Source: an uncultured Christensenella sp.
GTDB taxonomy: Bacteria > Bacillota > Clostridia > Christensenellales > Pumilibacteraceae
Reading direction: 5' to 3'
Length of the DNA stretch: 64,000 nucleotides
Assembly (NCBI GenBank): GCA_949948895.1
Contig: CATLHE010000002.1
Location: forward strand, 62,001-126,000
In this document: positions 63,394 through 64,000 of the stretch, in pieces
Layout of the letters: each line of letters opens with the position of its first letter
Position numbering within the stretch: the stretch's first letter is position 1
Notes under the pieces: model-generated
What the model saw: the letters and a program-made list of their open reading frames with translations, nothing else
Told to the model about the DNA's origin: nothing
The model's database searches: none
Translations under genes and position numbers: made by a program

Positions 63394-64000
63394 ATGGCAG
63401 ACAATACCAAAGCCGCCACTCCTACTTGGAAGCGATTTAACAGACCTTGGTATCAAAAGCTCGGGCTTGCGATCTGGAATTATATCAAAAATATAGGTCT
63501 GATGCTGTGGAGCATATTAAAAGCCATACCCAAAAAAGTATGGAGTTTAATGTGTTCGATAGGTCGTTGCTTTCAAGGCTTGTGGTTCAGGTTTATCAAA
63601 GGCGATTGGCGCACGAAATTGTCGTATCTCATTATGGGGTTCGGTTGTTTTTCACGCAGTCCCAAGCAGATTATAAAAGGTTTGCTTTGGTTTGCGGTAG
63701 AAGCGCTGTTTATCGTGTACATGATATTCGTCGGCGGTCACAATTTGTGGATGATGGGATCGTTGGGCGACGTCGCACAGCGAAAGTTTATAGATGAGTT
63801 CGGGTTTGAGATCATGCAGACGGTTGATAACTCGCTCGAAATATTGATATTCAGTGTTTTGACGCTCATGTTCATGGTGTTCTTTGTGTATATGTACATA
63901 AAAAATACCAAAGTATGCTACGAAACTCAAAAGAGGGCGGAAGCGGGACTGTCGCTTTCGTCGCCCAAACAACAGCTCAACTATGCGCTTAACGACGGCT
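63394..64000 (+). CDS. MalF-like sugar ABC transporter permease, N-terminal part
   Basis: An open frame from an ATG at 63394 (SD TAGGAG, 8 nt upstream) to the window end, 202 residues visible. It starts MADNTKAATPTWKRFNRPWY with a long amphipathic, Trp-rich region. Predicted helices are QIIKGLLWFAVEALFIVYMI and LEILIFSVLTLMFMVFFVYM. An extracytosolic loop (GGHNLWMMGSLGDVAQRKFI) lies between them. This fits the extra N-terminal helices of MalF-type permeases in front of the core domain. The BPD-type core with its EAA loop lies beyond the window. It is preceded by the cognate binding-protein gene, 92 nt upstream. Confidence 0.75.
   Translation, partial: MADNTKAATPTWKRFNRPWYQKLGLAIWNYIKNIGLMLWSILKAIPKKVWSLMCSIGRCFQGLWFRFIKGDWRTKLSYLIMGFGCFSRSPKQIIKGLLWFAVEALFIVYMIFVGGHNLWMMGSLGDVAQRKFIDEFGFEIMQTVDNSLEILIFSVLTLMFMVFFVYMYIKNTKVCYETQKRAEAGLSLSSPKQQLNYALNDG

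Noticed and set aside
1-64000. tRNA or rRNA genes
   Set aside because: Gaps were read for T-loop and acceptor-stem patterns and for rRNA motifs; none was convincing. This was by eye, so tRNAscan-SE would be decisive.

Overview
The window is a chromosomal stretch of about 50% G+C from a spore-forming member of the Bacillota, most likely an uncultured, gut-type Clostridia lineage (inference). The reasons are a SpoIIR homologue, a SleB-YpeB germination pair, a Veg/SPOCS/IspE cluster next to RsmA, many Cys-type lipoproteins, no outer-membrane genes, and TTGACA/TATAAT promoters with 17-bp spacers and G-rich Shine-Dalgarno (SD) sites. I see no rRNA, tRNA, CRISPR array, phage or intact insertion sequence. 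Almost everything reads as core genome, nearly all on the + strand.

Layout. 1-5.7 kb: end of rsmA, a 52-bp tandem repeat, ATP-type PEP carboxykinase, a small XRE repressor divergent from a lipoprotein gene across a 30-bp operator array, malQ, a small membrane protein and an acidic zinc-ribbon protein. 5.8-14.6 kb: veg, a SPOCS/LysM protein, ispE, a DUF2089 regulator with a partner carrying 24 consecutive Asp, spoIIR, sleB-ypeB, and a CorA-type transporter behind a short leader ORF and hairpin. 14.7-20.6 kb: a membrane protein with a charged tail, ROK glucokinase, rubrerythrin, an AT-rich island holding a structured RNA candidate and a zinc-ribbon protein, and a flavodoxin-like protein. 20.6-26 kb: XRE-cupin regulator and potABCD. 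26-35.4 kb: glyS (minus), mnmG, an operon of DUF1624 acyltransferase, AMP-forming ligase and MBL hydrolase, a large Ala/Lys/Pro-rich membrane protein, and a small XRE protein. 35.4-43 kb: citrate synthase (minus), a structured leader ahead of a TM1266-like regulator and an ABC importer, a CtpE-like P-type ATPase, and a HEPN-like/CBS protein. 43-54.3 kb: a lipoprotein, uracil uptake and salvage (uraA-upp), pheA, secA-prfB-tsaD, a DUF1648-like membrane protein, and a TetR regulator (minus). 54.6-64 kb: a CopA-CopZ fusion, a 1236-residue repeat protein, and the start of a sugar ABC importer operon.

Themes. (1) Several genes have a promoter whose -10 hexamer ends only 6-9 nt before the start codon, so their mRNAs should be leaderless. 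(2) Two promoter-anchored RNAs, at about 18407-18595 and 37022-37142, fold into closed structures I cannot assign to a named class. (3) The copper pump continues in frame into a CopZ chaperone that keeps its own SD, start codon and possible promoter, and the pump has DKTAT in place of DKTGT. (4) At least four families of short dispersed intergenic repeats occupy the gaps. All product names come from reading the sequence; no database search was possible.
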